7,351 nucleotides of DNA, taken from assembly GCA_947258895.1 (NCBI GenBank), contig CAMYKE010000065.1, forward strand, positions 1 through 7,351. The letters are read 5' to 3'. Under the pieces are notes generated by a model. That model saw only the letters and a program-made list of their open reading frames with translations, was not told the origin of the DNA and did no database searches. This DNA is from an uncultured Pseudomonadales bacterium. Lineage in GTDB: Bacteria > Pseudomonadota > Gammaproteobacteria > Pseudomonadales > IMCC2047. Numbering within the stretch: the stretch's first letter is position 1; each line of letters begins with the position of its first letter. This document shows, piece after piece, positions 1 through 6,813 of the stretch. Position numbers and translations under genes: made by a program.

Positions 1-329
1 ACGGCCGAAAATTCGGTGAGATGTACAGCATCCAGCTGGTAAACATCCACTTCTGGCTGGCGACGATTGGCACCGTACTTTACATTGCCTCGATGTGGGT
101 GAATGGCATTCTGCAGGGGCTGATGTGGCGTGCCGTCAACGACGATGGCACCCTGACCTACAGCTTCGTGGAAGGCGTCGAGGCCAGTTACCCGGGATAC
201 GCGGTACGCGCGCTCGGCGGGGTCGTATGGCTTACCGGCATGCTGATCATGGCCTATAACGTCTGGCAAACAGCGCGGGTGGCGGTACCGGAGCCCACCG
301 ATAGCGCAATTGTCGAACAAACGGCCTAG
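1..329 (+). CDS. ccoN: Cytochrome cbb3 oxidase catalytic subunit I, C-terminal part
   Basis: This is the 3' end of the catalytic subunit, the membrane heme-copper protein that holds heme b, heme b3 and CuB and reduces oxygen. The reading frame is already open at the window's left edge (first full codon at base 3) and stops with TAG at 327-329, so most of the protein, including the heme and CuB histidines, lies upstream. The visible part matches the CcoN C-terminus: a block beginning [17 protein letters not shown], then [13 protein letters not shown], then [13 protein letters not shown], and a last membrane segment around [15 protein letters not shown]. The ATG at 21 is an internal methionine, because the codons before it (GRKFGE) continue the family sequence. 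ccoO follows after 13 bases. Family assignment is firm; nothing odd is seen in the visible part. Confidence 0.96.
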   Translation, partial: GRKFGEMYSIQLVNIHFWLATIGTVLYIASMWVNGILQGLMWRAVNDDGTLTYSFVEGVEASYPGYAVRALGGVVWLTGMLIMAYNVWQTARVAVPEPTDSAIVEQTA

Positions 330-335
330 GGGGAG
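328..335 (+). promoter_or_regulatory. Ribosome binding site of ccoO
   Basis: The purine run AGGGGGAG lies 7 bases before the ATG at 343 and overlaps the ccoN stop codon. It favours the ATG at 343 over an in-frame TTG at 310 inside ccoN, which would add 11 residues with no family resemblance. Confidence 0.7.
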
Positions 336-342
336 CCCGCAC

Positions 343-873
343 ATGAAGCACGATATTGTTGAAAAAAACATGGGGCTGATGATTGTCCTGGTCCTCTTTG
401 TTATCAGCCTCGGCGGCCTGGCCGAGTCGGTGCCCCTGTTCTTCATCAAGCAAACCACCGAGCCGGTAGCAGGCCTCAAGCCCCTTCCGGCGCTGGAGCT
501 CGAGGGCCGCGATATCTACATTCGCGAGGGCTGTAACGTCTGCCACAGCCAGATGATACGTCCGTTCAAGCGCACCGGACCGGACCTTGCGCGGGTCGGG
601 AAACGTTATAGCGATGAATGGCACCGCGCCCACCTCTACAATCCCCGCGATGTGGTTCCCGAATCCAACATGCCACCTTTTCCGTGGCTGTTTACGCAAA
701 TACTGGATGGCAAGGATACCGGTAAAAAAATGGAGGCACTCCGCAAAGTCGGGGTACCGTACACCGATACCGATATTGCCGGCGCCGGGGAAGCGGTAGC
801 GGGCAGTAAGGAAATTGATGCCCTCGTCGCGTACCTGCAGCAACTGGGCACCGTCATCCAGGGTAATCGTTAG
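343..873 (+). CDS. ccoO: Cytochrome cbb3 oxidase mono-heme subunit II, with apparent internal deletion
   Basis: CcoO is the membrane-anchored mono-heme c subunit that passes electrons to CcoN; its heme domain faces the periplasm. The protein has 176 residues. It starts [11 protein letters not shown], has one membrane segment at about 11-35 (ending [11 protein letters not shown]), a heme c motif CNVCH at residues 64-68 and a likely heme Met ligand at M110 (PESNMP). The rest matches the family ([42 protein letters not shown]). It is odd in one place: MIRPF (residues 71-75) is joined directly to [11 protein letters not shown]. In CcoO proteins I know, about 25 residues with a YG-YS / YDHP-WGS pattern sit between these blocks. 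The usual length is about 200, so the shortfall equals the missing block. The frame is intact, so the gene may still be functional. ccoQ follows after 17 bases. Confidence 0.95.
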   Translation: MKHDIVEKNMGLMIVLVLFVISLGGLAESVPLFFIKQTTEPVAGLKPLPALELEGRDIYIREGCNVCHSQMIRPFKRTGPDLARVGKRYSDEWHRAHLYNPRDVVPESNMPPFPWLFTQILDGKDTGKKMEALRKVGVPYTDTDIAGAGEAVAGSKEIDALVAYLQQLGTVIQGNR

Positions 874-890
874 CAATTGTCGAGACTGTA

Positions 891-1085
891 ATGGATATTA
901 ATGATCTACGTGGTATCACCACACTATTGGTAATGATCGCCTTCCTGAGCGTATGCGTGTGGGCCTACAGTTCCAAACGCAAGGACCGCTTCGATGAGGC
1001 CGCCAACCTCCCCTTCAGCGATGACGATGAAGAGCAGGACGAAGACAACAATAAGAAATCTACGCAGGAGAAATCGGACGCATGA
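891..1085 (+). CDS. ccoQ: Cytochrome cbb3 oxidase small subunit IV
   Basis: CcoQ is the small single-helix subunit that helps stabilise the assembled cbb3 complex; it binds no cofactor. The protein has 64 residues: a short N-terminus (MDINDLRG), one membrane helix at about 8-26 (ITTLLVMIAFLSVCVWAY), a basic stop-transfer stretch (SSKRKDRF) and the family motif RFDEAANLPFSDD. The tail after residue 43 is strongly acidic and then polar (DDDEEQDEDNN), somewhat long for this subunit. Only a weak GAG lies upstream of the ATG, so translation may depend on coupling to ccoO. The stop codon overlaps the ccoP start by 4 bases (ATGA at 1082-1085). The call rests on sequence motif and position between ccoO and ccoP. 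Confidence 0.93.
   Translation: MDINDLRGITTLLVMIAFLSVCVWAYSSKRKDRFDEAANLPFSDDDEEQDEDNNKKSTQEKSDA
1066..1070 (+). promoter_or_regulatory. Ribosome binding site of ccoP
   Basis: AGGAG inside the end of ccoQ lies 11 bases before the ATG at 1082. This supports 1082 as the start rather than the in-frame ATG at 1088, which would be 17 bases away. Confidence 0.55.
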
Positions 1086-1972
1086 GCATGTTCTGGACCA
1101 TCTGGATTAGCGTGATCACGCTGGGTTCCATTTTTGGCTTCTGGTGGCTGCTGGAAGCCAATAAAAAAGGCACCAAGACCGAGGGCGTCGACACCCCGAC
1201 CACCGGCCATGCCTATGATGGCATCGAAGAGTATGATAACCCGCTGCCACGCTGGTGGTATTATCTGTTTATTATCACCATGGTTTTTGCCCTTGGATAC
1301 CTGGCCCTGTATCCCGGCCTCGGCAGTTACAAGGGATTGCTGGGCTGGACCCAGGAAGGCGCCTGGGAGAAAAGCGTGGCCAGGGCGGAAGAAAAATACG
1401 CGCCCATTTTCGCGGCCTATGCGGAAACCCCCGTCCCGGAACTGGCACAAAACACCAAGGCAATGCTATCCGCACAGCGCATCTTCTCCAACAATTGTGC
1501 AGTCTGTCATGGCTCCGCGGCGCGTGGCGCGTACGGCTTCCCGAACCTGACCGACGATGACTGGTTGTATGGGGGCACACCGGAGGACATCAAGAAGACC
1601 CTGAATCTGGGGCGTGCCGGCCTGATGACACCCTGGGGCGGCGTACTTGGCGAGGAAGGGGTCAACCAGGTCGCCGAATATGTAATGAGCCTCAGCGGGC
1701 GCAATGTCAATGCCAGCCTCGCCGCCGCGGGAGAACCGAAGTTTAAGATGATCTGTGCTGCCTGTCATGGTCCCGAGGGCAAGGGTAACCAGATCATGGG
1801 GGCGCCAAACCTGACCGATGATATCTGGCTCTATGGCGGGTCACCCGAATTGATCAAGCACACGATTCGCAATGGCCGCAATGGCAATATGCCGCGGCAG
1901 CTGGAAAACCTCGGCGAGGACAAGGTGCACCTGATGACGGCCTACGTGTATAGCCTGTCCCGCAAGGACTGA
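1082..1972 (+). CDS. ccoP: Cytochrome cbb3 oxidase di-heme subunit III
   Basis: CcoP is the di-heme c subunit that takes electrons from soluble cytochrome c or bc1 and passes them towards CcoO and CcoN. The protein has 296 residues, close to normal for the family. It has two N-terminal membrane segments (about 3-24 and 58-78), the arrangement typical of gammaproteobacteria, joined by the family motif with EEYDNPLPRWWYYLF (residues 49-63). Two cytochrome c domains follow. The first has CAVCH at 139-143 and a likely Met ligand at M182 (LMTPW, where MPxW is more usual). The second has CAACH at 225-229 and M270 (NMP). The domains look like an internal duplication: the NLTDD-WLYGG block occurs in each, 88 residues apart. 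The start overlaps the ccoQ stop by 4 bases. The C-terminus (YVYSLSRKD) is a normal family ending, so the gene looks complete. Confidence 0.97.
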   Translation: MSMFWTIWISVITLGSIFGFWWLLEANKKGTKTEGVDTPTTGHAYDGIEEYDNPLPRWWYYLFIITMVFALGYLALYPGLGSYKGLLGWTQEGAWEKSVARAEEKYAPIFAAYAETPVPELAQNTKAMLSAQRIFSNNCAVCHGSAARGAYGFPNLTDDDWLYGGTPEDIKKTLNLGRAGLMTPWGGVLGEEGVNQVAEYVMSLSGRNVNASLAAAGEPKFKMICAACHGPEGKGNQIMGAPNLTDDIWLYGGSPELIKHTIRNGRNGNMPRQLENLGEDKVHLMTAYVYSLSRKD

Positions 1973-2175
1973 GTACTCGCTGGCACCCGCCCCCGGGAAC
2001 GGGGCCGCATTCGCACCGCTGCGCGATCGCCGGTACCGAAGGGGCGCGAGTCAATATTGCCTGCACCGGCAACTTCCGGGCCACATCACAATGCGTGTAC
2101 TCGCATGATCAGCCGGCCAGGTCAGGCGCCGAAACGTAGCGCCAGCACAACGAATTTTGAGGCCCGCTTCACCGA
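1973..2175 (+). other. Gap between ccoP and ccoG, no recognised gene
   Basis: This is the only sizeable non-coding stretch in the window (203 bases). I see no tRNA, FNR-type palindrome (TTGAT-N4-ATCAA) or convincing promoter. A small hairpin is possible at 1991-2004 (CCCCG, GGAA loop, CGGGG), but no T-run follows it, so it is not a typical terminator. In the ccoP frame, the sequence after the ccoP stop has no further stop until the TGA at 2177-2179, which overlaps the ccoG ATG. The encoded peptide is rich in Arg, Pro and Ala and resembles no family I know. Its last 24 codons begin with an ATG at 2105, without a ribosome binding site. The gap separates structural genes from assembly genes, so a separate ccoG promoter is possible but cannot be shown by eye. 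Confidence 0.5.
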
Positions 2176-3612
2176 ATGAGCGACCAAATACCGATACAAG
2201 ACCTTGAGACGCCGGCGGGTGATCCCGTCCAGCAGGCGCGGCCGGAAGAGTTTGATCTCTATCAGAAACGCGAAAAAATCTATACCCGCAAGATCGAGGG
2301 ATTCTTCCAGCGGCTGCGTACCCTGACGGGCTGGCCATTGTTGCTCGGTTACTTCAGCCTGCCCTGGGTCAACTGGAATGAGCGCCAGGCGGTGTTATTC
2401 GATCTGCCGGCCCGGCAGTTCCATATCCTTGGCCTCACCTTCTGGCCGCAGGACTTTTCCCTGCTTGCCTGGCTATTGATCATCGCCGCGTTCGGGCTAT
2501 TTTTTGTGACCACCTGGCTGGGAAGAGTGTGGTGTGGCTACACCTGCCCGCAAACCGTCTGGACCAGCATCTTCATGTGGGTCGAGCAGGTAACCGAAGG
2601 CGACCGCAATGCACGCATCAAGCTCGACAAGGCACCCTGGTCAGCGAATAAAGTCATCCGCAAAACCCTCAAGCACACCATGTGGGTGGGTGTAGGCTTC
2701 GTGACCGGGCTGACTTTTGTGGGCTATTTCACGCCGATACGCGAGCTGGTTCCCGACCTGGTTTTTTTCTCTGCAGGCGCCTGGTCCGTATTCTGGATCG
2801 GCTTTTTTACCCTGGCAACCTACGGCAATGCGGGCTGGCTGCGCGAGCAGGTGTGCATGTACATGTGCCCCTATGCGCGCTTCCAGGCGGCCATGTTCGA
2901 CCGCGACACCCTGATCGTGTCCTACGATCCCCGGCGCGGCGAGACTCGCGGCCCACGCAAGCGCGGCGCGGATTATAAAGCGGCGGGACTGGGCGACTGT
3001 ATCGACTGCCAGTTATGTGTCCAGGTATGCCCGACCGGCATCGACATTCGTGATGGGCTGCAGTACGAGTGCATCAACTGCGCACTGTGTATCGACGCCT
3101 GTAACGGAGTGATGGATAAGATGGACTATCCCCGCGGCTTGATCCGCTACACCACCGAGAACATGCTGGAGGGCGGGGAAACCCGTATCCTGCGGCCGAA
3201 GTTGATCGGCTATGGCCTGGTGATGCTGGTAATGATCGCCCTGTTTACGTATACAGTCAGCGATCGTGAGCCGCTCGAAATGAATATCGAACGTGACCGT
3301 AACCAACTCTACGGCCAGACCTCCAACGGCCTCGTGGACAATGCCTATACAATCAAGGTGCTCAACATGGGGCAGACGGTCGAGCGCTACGAGATCACGG
3401 TGACCGCAGAGATTGATGTGGTGCTGCGTGGCAAAACCGTTCTCGAGGTTGGTCCCGGTGAAGTCGTTGCCACGCCATTGCAGATCGAACTGGACCCTGC
3501 GCTACTCCCCAATGCAAACATGCCGGTGCTGTTTACGGTGACCTCCAGCGATGGAGCGATTTCGGTAACCAAGGAAGAGCGCTTCCTTGGCCCGCGGGTG
3601 CGGCTGCGTTAG
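2176..3612 (+). CDS. ccoG: Cytochrome cbb3 oxidase assembly protein, 2x[4Fe-4S] membrane protein
   Basis: CcoG (RdxA/FixG) is a membrane iron-sulfur protein of cbb3 oxidase maturation, linked to reducing Cu2+ to Cu+ for delivery to the oxidase. The protein has 478 residues, normal length. In order: a hydrophilic N-terminus; membrane segments at about 52-67, 96-113, 168-187 and 196-216; cysteine pairs in CGYTCP (120-124) and CMYMCP (227-231); two ferredoxin-type [4Fe-4S] motifs with C275, C278, C281, C285 and C299, C302, C305, C309; a fifth membrane segment at about 342-361; and a C-terminal Ig-like FixG_C domain. The ATG at 2176 is the first possible ATG, since an in-frame TGA lies at 2158-2160. 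The ribosome binding site is weak: GAGG at 2159-2162, 13 bases away. ccoH follows after 15 bases. All cluster cysteines are present. Confidence 0.97.
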   Translation: MSDQIPIQDLETPAGDPVQQARPEEFDLYQKREKIYTRKIEGFFQRLRTLTGWPLLLGYFSLPWVNWNERQAVLFDLPARQFHILGLTFWPQDFSLLAWLLIIAAFGLFFVTTWLGRVWCGYTCPQTVWTSIFMWVEQVTEGDRNARIKLDKAPWSANKVIRKTLKHTMWVGVGFVTGLTFVGYFTPIRELVPDLVFFSAGAWSVFWIGFFTLATYGNAGWLREQVCMYMCPYARFQAAMFDRDTLIVSYDPRRGETRGPRKRGADYKAAGLGDCIDCQLCVQVCPTGIDIRDGLQYECINCALCIDACNGVMDKMDYPRGLIRYTTENMLEGGETRILRPKLIGYGLVMLVMIALFTYTVSDREPLEMNIERDRNQLYGQTSNGLVDNAYTIKVLNMGQTVERYEITVTAEIDVVLRGKTVLEVGPGEVVATPLQIELDPALLPNANMPVLFTVTSSDGAISVTKEERFLGPRVRLR

Positions 3613-3627
3613 TGATGCCCGCCATGA

Positions 3628-4140
3628 GTGTTTCCTTTGTCTGAGATTCCCCTCCCCTGGTACCGGCAGTTTTGGCCGTGGTTCCTGATCGCGATACCGG
3701 CGCTCTCCATCGTTGGCGGCATCGCCATGATCTGGATTGCCGGTAGCGGCGATGCGGCCCTGATTGAAGAGGATTATTACCAGTCGGGACTCGATATCAA
3801 TCAGCAACTGGCACTCGATCGCTACGCCCGGGAGGCCAACCTTGCCGCGAACCTGCTGATTGCGGCGGAGCAGCCGCAAGCCCGCGTGTACCTGTTCGGA
3901 GACGACGCCGCACCTGTCCGGCTGCAGTTAACCCTGACCTCGGCCAAGGATTCGGCTCGCGACCGCCGTGTTGCCCTCGAGCGTGTGAATGGTCAACTCT
4001 ATGTGGGACCAATACAACCGCTGGTGGCGGGGCGTTACACTATCGAAATACTGGATGGTGGCGGCCAGTGGCGGCTCCGCGGGCAAGCCGATTTTCCCAC
4101 CGAGTCCCCCGTGCAATTATCCAGCCCGCCCGCCGATTGA
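3628..4140 (+). CDS. ccoH: Cytochrome cbb3 oxidase assembly protein FixH family
   Basis: CcoH (FixH) is a single-pass membrane protein that binds the cbb3 subunits and is needed for stable assembly. The protein has up to 170 residues. The family motif PWYRQFWPWFLI (about residues 10-21) leads into one membrane helix at about 17-38. The signature EEDYYQSGLDINQQLA follows (about 47-62), and the rest is a periplasmic beta-rich domain (for example VYLFGDD and GRYTIEILDG). The start is uncertain. An in-frame TGA at 3625-3627 means the first usable starts are GTG 3628 or TTG 3637. ATGs at 3615 and 3624 are in another frame that stops at 3642-3644, inside ccoH. No good ribosome binding site is seen, so translation probably couples with ccoG. 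ccoI follows after 10 bases. Function is firm from motif and context; only the first few residues are in doubt. Confidence 0.9.
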   Translation: MFPLSEIPLPWYRQFWPWFLIAIPALSIVGGIAMIWIAGSGDAALIEEDYYQSGLDINQQLALDRYAREANLAANLLIAAEQPQARVYLFGDDAAPVRLQLTLTSAKDSARDRRVALERVNGQLYVGPIQPLVAGRYTIEILDGGGQWRLRGQADFPTESPVQLSSPPAD

Positions 4141-4150
4141 TTCCTGAACG

Positions 4151-6601
4151 ATGCCCTTGAGCTGTTATCACTGCGGATTACCGGTGCCCGGGGATAGTCA
4201 TTATGCCGTAGTCATCAACGGCGCATCACAACCCATGTGTTGCCCCGGCTGCGAAGCCGTCGCGGGTGCCATTACCACGCTGGGATTGCAAAATTATTAT
4301 GACTACCGCACCGCGGTCGCGGAGCGGGCCAACCCGCTTGGGCAGCAATTACAGGAGGAGCTGCAAGTCTATGATCGCGCTGACGTGCAACGGGACTTCG
4401 TCTTTACCGCCGAAGGGGATACTGCCGAAGCCATCCTGGTCGTAGAGGGTATTACCTGTGCTGCCTGCAGCTGGCTGATCGAGCATCAATTGCAGCAGTT
4501 GTCCGGCGTGGTGCTGGCCAATGTCAACCTCAGCAACCACCGTCTGCGAGTACGCTGGAAGCCTCAGGATATCGAGCTCAGCGCGATTTTACTGGGCATC
4601 TATCGTATTGGCTACCGCGCCAGGCCGCTGTTAGCGTCCTCGCGGGGTACTCACCTGGAGTCCGAAAACCGCCTCTATCTAAAGCGGCTGGGGGTCGCGG
4701 GCGTCGGCATGGCGCAGGTCATGATGTACAGCATCGCTCTGTATGCCGGTGCATTCGAGGACATGAGCGACGCCAACCGCAATTTCATACGCGCCGCAAG
4801 CCTGTTGATCACCGCGCCGGTCGCGCTATATGCCGCCCTGCCATTCTACCAGTCGGCGTGGCGCAACCTGAAACTGCGGAGTCTGGGAATGGATGTGCCG
4901 GTCTCCATTGCGATCCTCTCCGCCTTCCTGGCCAGCGCCTGGTCCACGGTGACGCAGGGCCAGGAGGTGTACTTCGACTCGGTGTGCATGTTCACCTTCT
5001 TCCTGTTGCTCGGTCGCTTCCTCGAATTCCGGGCCCGATTGCGCATCGACCGGGAGCACCAGAGCCACAGCCCGCTACTGCCGCACACCGTCACCCGCTT
5101 GCGCGAGGACGTACCCGAAACCATCGCATTGCGGAATCTGGGTGTCGGTGAGCGAATTCTGGTCAAGGCCGGCGAAACCGTGCCCGCCGACGGCACCCTG
5201 CTCGACCCGGCGGCCAGCCTTGATGAATCGCTGGTCACGGGCGAGTTTATGCCTGTGGTGAAGACGGCCGGGGACACGGTCATGGCAGGCAGCATCAACC
5301 GGGAGCAGCCTATCCGGCTGGAGGTTACCGAAGTCGCCCACAACACCCGGGTTGCGGCAATCCTGCGGCTGCTGGATTTCGCCGTCACCAGCAAGCCGCC
5401 CATCGCCCTCCTCGCCGATAAGGTCGCTCGCTATTTCGTGGCCTTTGTACTGCTGGTGGCGGCGCTGGTGGCGCTGTACTGGATGCGGGTCGATGCGGCG
5501 AATGCGTTCTGGATCACGCTAGCAGTGCTGGTGGTCACCTGCCCGTGCGCGTTATCGCTGGCCACCCCGACTGCTCTCACTACCGCCACTACCCGCCTGC
5601 ATCGGGACGGGCTCATCGTGATCCGGGGGCATACCCTGGAAGGCCTCGCGCAAGCCAGCCATATCATCTTCGACAAGACCGGCACCCTGACAAAAGGCAA
5701 GCTGCAATTAACGGCTATTCTCCCGGTTGCCGAACGCTCCCGCCATGAGTGCCACAACATCGCCGCCGCCTTGGAAGCACACTCGGAACACCCGCTTGCG
5801 CGAGCCTTTGCCCCCGGCTCACTGACTGCGACTGATGTCACGGTGCATGCCGGCAGCGGCATCGAGGGCTACATCAGCGGAGTCCGGTACCGTATCGGTC
5901 GCCCGGATTTCGTGCTTGCAATCAAGGCCGGTGAAGCCGCCAGCATCGACCTCCCCGACGCCTATCAGGCAGGCCAATGGCTGCTGCTTGGAGATAACAG
6001 CGGTGCGCTCGCCTGGTTGCAGTTTGACGACGAGCTGCGCGAAACCAGCCAGGCGGCGGTAACCGCGCTGCAGGCTCGGGGCCTGCAGGTGGAAATCCTC
6101 AGCGGTGATTACTCCGCGAATGTAGCAAGCATTGCGCGCCAGCTTGGTATCCGTCACTACCGCTCGGCCTGCAACCCGGAGCAAAAGCTTGCGTATATCC
6201 ATTCCCTGCAGGAGCAAGGAGCAACCGTGGTAATGGTGGGAGACGGCATCAACGATGTGCCGGTTATCGCCAGTGCAGACGTGTCCGTGGCAATGACCGG
6301 CGCTACCGACCTAACCAAGGCCCAGGCAGACGCGATCCTGCTATCCGGCCGTTTAACCAGCCTGGTAGCCGCACTGGAGACAGCGGATCGCTGCCGCTCC
6401 ATTATCCGCCAGAATATCGGCTGGGCGCTGGCCTACAACCTGGCCGCGCTGCCGCTTGCCGCGATGGGCTATGTACCCCCGTACGCGGCGGCAATCGGCA
6501 TGTCGCTGAGTTCCCTGGTTGTGGTCGGTAACGCTTTACGGTTAAATAAATCCGGGCTTTCCGCAACCGAACCAGCCGGGAGTACAGCGTCCGGAAAATG
6601 A
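4151..6601 (+). CDS. ccoI: Copper-transporting P1B-type ATPase for cbb3 oxidase assembly
   Basis: CcoI (FixI/CopA2 type) is an ATP-driven Cu+ exporter that feeds copper to the periplasmic side for cbb3 assembly rather than for copper resistance. The protein has 816 residues. In order: an N-terminal cysteine domain typical of CcoI (CYHCG with C5 and C8; CCPGC with C30, C31, C34); a heavy-metal-associated domain with GITCAAC (C103, C106); four membrane helices between about 183 and 292; the actuator TGE at 363-365; the transport motif CPC at 464-466; the phosphorylated aspartate D508 in DKTGTLT; SEHP at 545-548; GDGIND at 697-702; and the final two helices with YN (762-763) and MSLSS (784-788), which mark Cu+ transporters. 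All catalytic residues are present. The upstream sequence has no strong ribosome binding site. The stop overlaps ccoS by 4 bases (ATGA at 6598-6601). Confidence 0.97.
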   Translation: MPLSCYHCGLPVPGDSHYAVVINGASQPMCCPGCEAVAGAITTLGLQNYYDYRTAVAERANPLGQQLQEELQVYDRADVQRDFVFTAEGDTAEAILVVEGITCAACSWLIEHQLQQLSGVVLANVNLSNHRLRVRWKPQDIELSAILLGIYRIGYRARPLLASSRGTHLESENRLYLKRLGVAGVGMAQVMMYSIALYAGAFEDMSDANRNFIRAASLLITAPVALYAALPFYQSAWRNLKLRSLGMDVPVSIAILSAFLASAWSTVTQGQEVYFDSVCMFTFFLLLGRFLEFRARLRIDREHQSHSPLLPHTVTRLREDVPETIALRNLGVGERILVKAGETVPADGTLLDPAASLDESLVTGEFMPVVKTAGDTVMAGSINREQPIRLEVTEVAHNTRVAAILRLLDFAVTSKPPIALLADKVARYFVAFVLLVAALVALYWMRVDAANAFWITLAVLVVTCPCALSLATPTALTTATTRLHRDGLIVIRGHTLEGLAQASHIIFDKTGTLTKGKLQLTAILPVAERSRHECHNIAAALEAHSEHPLARAFAPGSLTATDVTVHAGSGIEGYISGVRYRIGRPDFVLAIKAGEAASIDLPDAYQAGQWLLLGDNSGALAWLQFDDELRETSQAAVTALQARGLQVEILSGDYSANVASIARQLGIRHYRSACNPEQKLAYIHSLQEQGATVVMVGDGINDVPVIASADVSVAMTGATDLTKAQADAILLSGRLTSLVAALETADRCRSIIRQNIGWALAYNLAALPLAAMGYVPPYAAAIGMSLSSLVVVGNALRLNKSGLSATEPAGSTASGK

Positions 6602-6813
6602 ACATAATCTACCTCCTTATCCCGATCGCCCTGATGCTGGTCGGCCTTGGCATCGCGGCATTTCTTTGGGCCGTAAAGTCGGGCCAGTTTGAAGACCTGG
6701 AGGGGCCGGCCCACCGCATCCTGTTTGACGATGACGATGGCGATGTTGCGCAGCAGGATCCGGGCCGCAAGCCCAAACAGGAGCCGGACGAGCCGGACAA
6801 GCCCGATGCCTGA
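6598..6813 (+). CDS. ccoS: Cytochrome cbb3 oxidase maturation protein CcoS
   Basis: CcoS is a small single-helix membrane protein needed for cofactor insertion (hemes and CuB) into the cbb3 catalytic subunit. The protein has 71 residues: a helix at about 2-26 (IIYLLIPIALMLVGLGIAAFLWAV) followed by the family motif KSGQFEDLEGPAHRILFDDDD (about residues 27-47). The remaining 24 residues form a charged tail rich in Asp, Pro, Lys and Glu that ends in three tripeptide units (EPD, EPD, KPD). The ATG overlaps the ccoI stop by 4 bases and has no clear ribosome binding site, so coupled translation is likely. The end overlaps the next gene by 8 bases. The family call is firm from the GQFEDLEGPA motif and position after ccoI; the tail is probably disordered. 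Confidence 0.95.
   Translation: MNIIYLLIPIALMLVGLGIAAFLWAVKSGQFEDLEGPAHRILFDDDDGDVAQQDPGRKPKQEPDEPDKPDA
6781..6807 (+). repeat. 9-base tandem repeat in the ccoS tail
   Basis: GAGCCGGAC occurs twice in a row (6781-6789 and 6790-6798), followed by a diverged third unit AAGCCCGAT (6799-6807). In frame it encodes EPD, EPD, KPD. The third unit contains the first two bases of the next gene's ATG (6806-6808). Confidence 0.75.

Noticed and set aside
310..342. Extended ccoO start at TTG 310
   Set aside because: The extra 11 residues overlap ccoN and do not resemble CcoO, while the ATG at 343 has a good ribosome binding site and a family-like N-terminus.
247..876. Long open frame on the minus strand (209 codons) opposite ccoO
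   Set aside because: It lies wholly opposite the ccoN end and ccoO, has no family resemblance and no independent signals; long antisense frames are common in GC-rich genes.
1545..1900. Repeated DNA within ccoP (NLTDD-WLYGG block twice) as a recent duplication
   Set aside because: The two copies differ at many bases and match the normal tandem cytochrome c domains of every CcoP, so the duplication is ancient.
1991..2004. Hairpin CCCCG-GGAA-CGGGG after ccoP as a terminator
   Set aside because: The stem is only 5 base pairs and no T-run follows; it cannot be called a rho-independent terminator.
2023..2030. GCGATCGC palindrome, resembling the cyanobacterial HIP1 repeat
   Set aside because: I noticed only this copy, and the gene content is proteobacterial, so it is most likely chance.
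4846..5403. Minus-strand open frame of 185 codons inside ccoI
   Set aside because: The product is Ser/Arg-rich with no recognisable domain, and the plus strand encodes the well-conserved ATPase here; it is a shadow frame.
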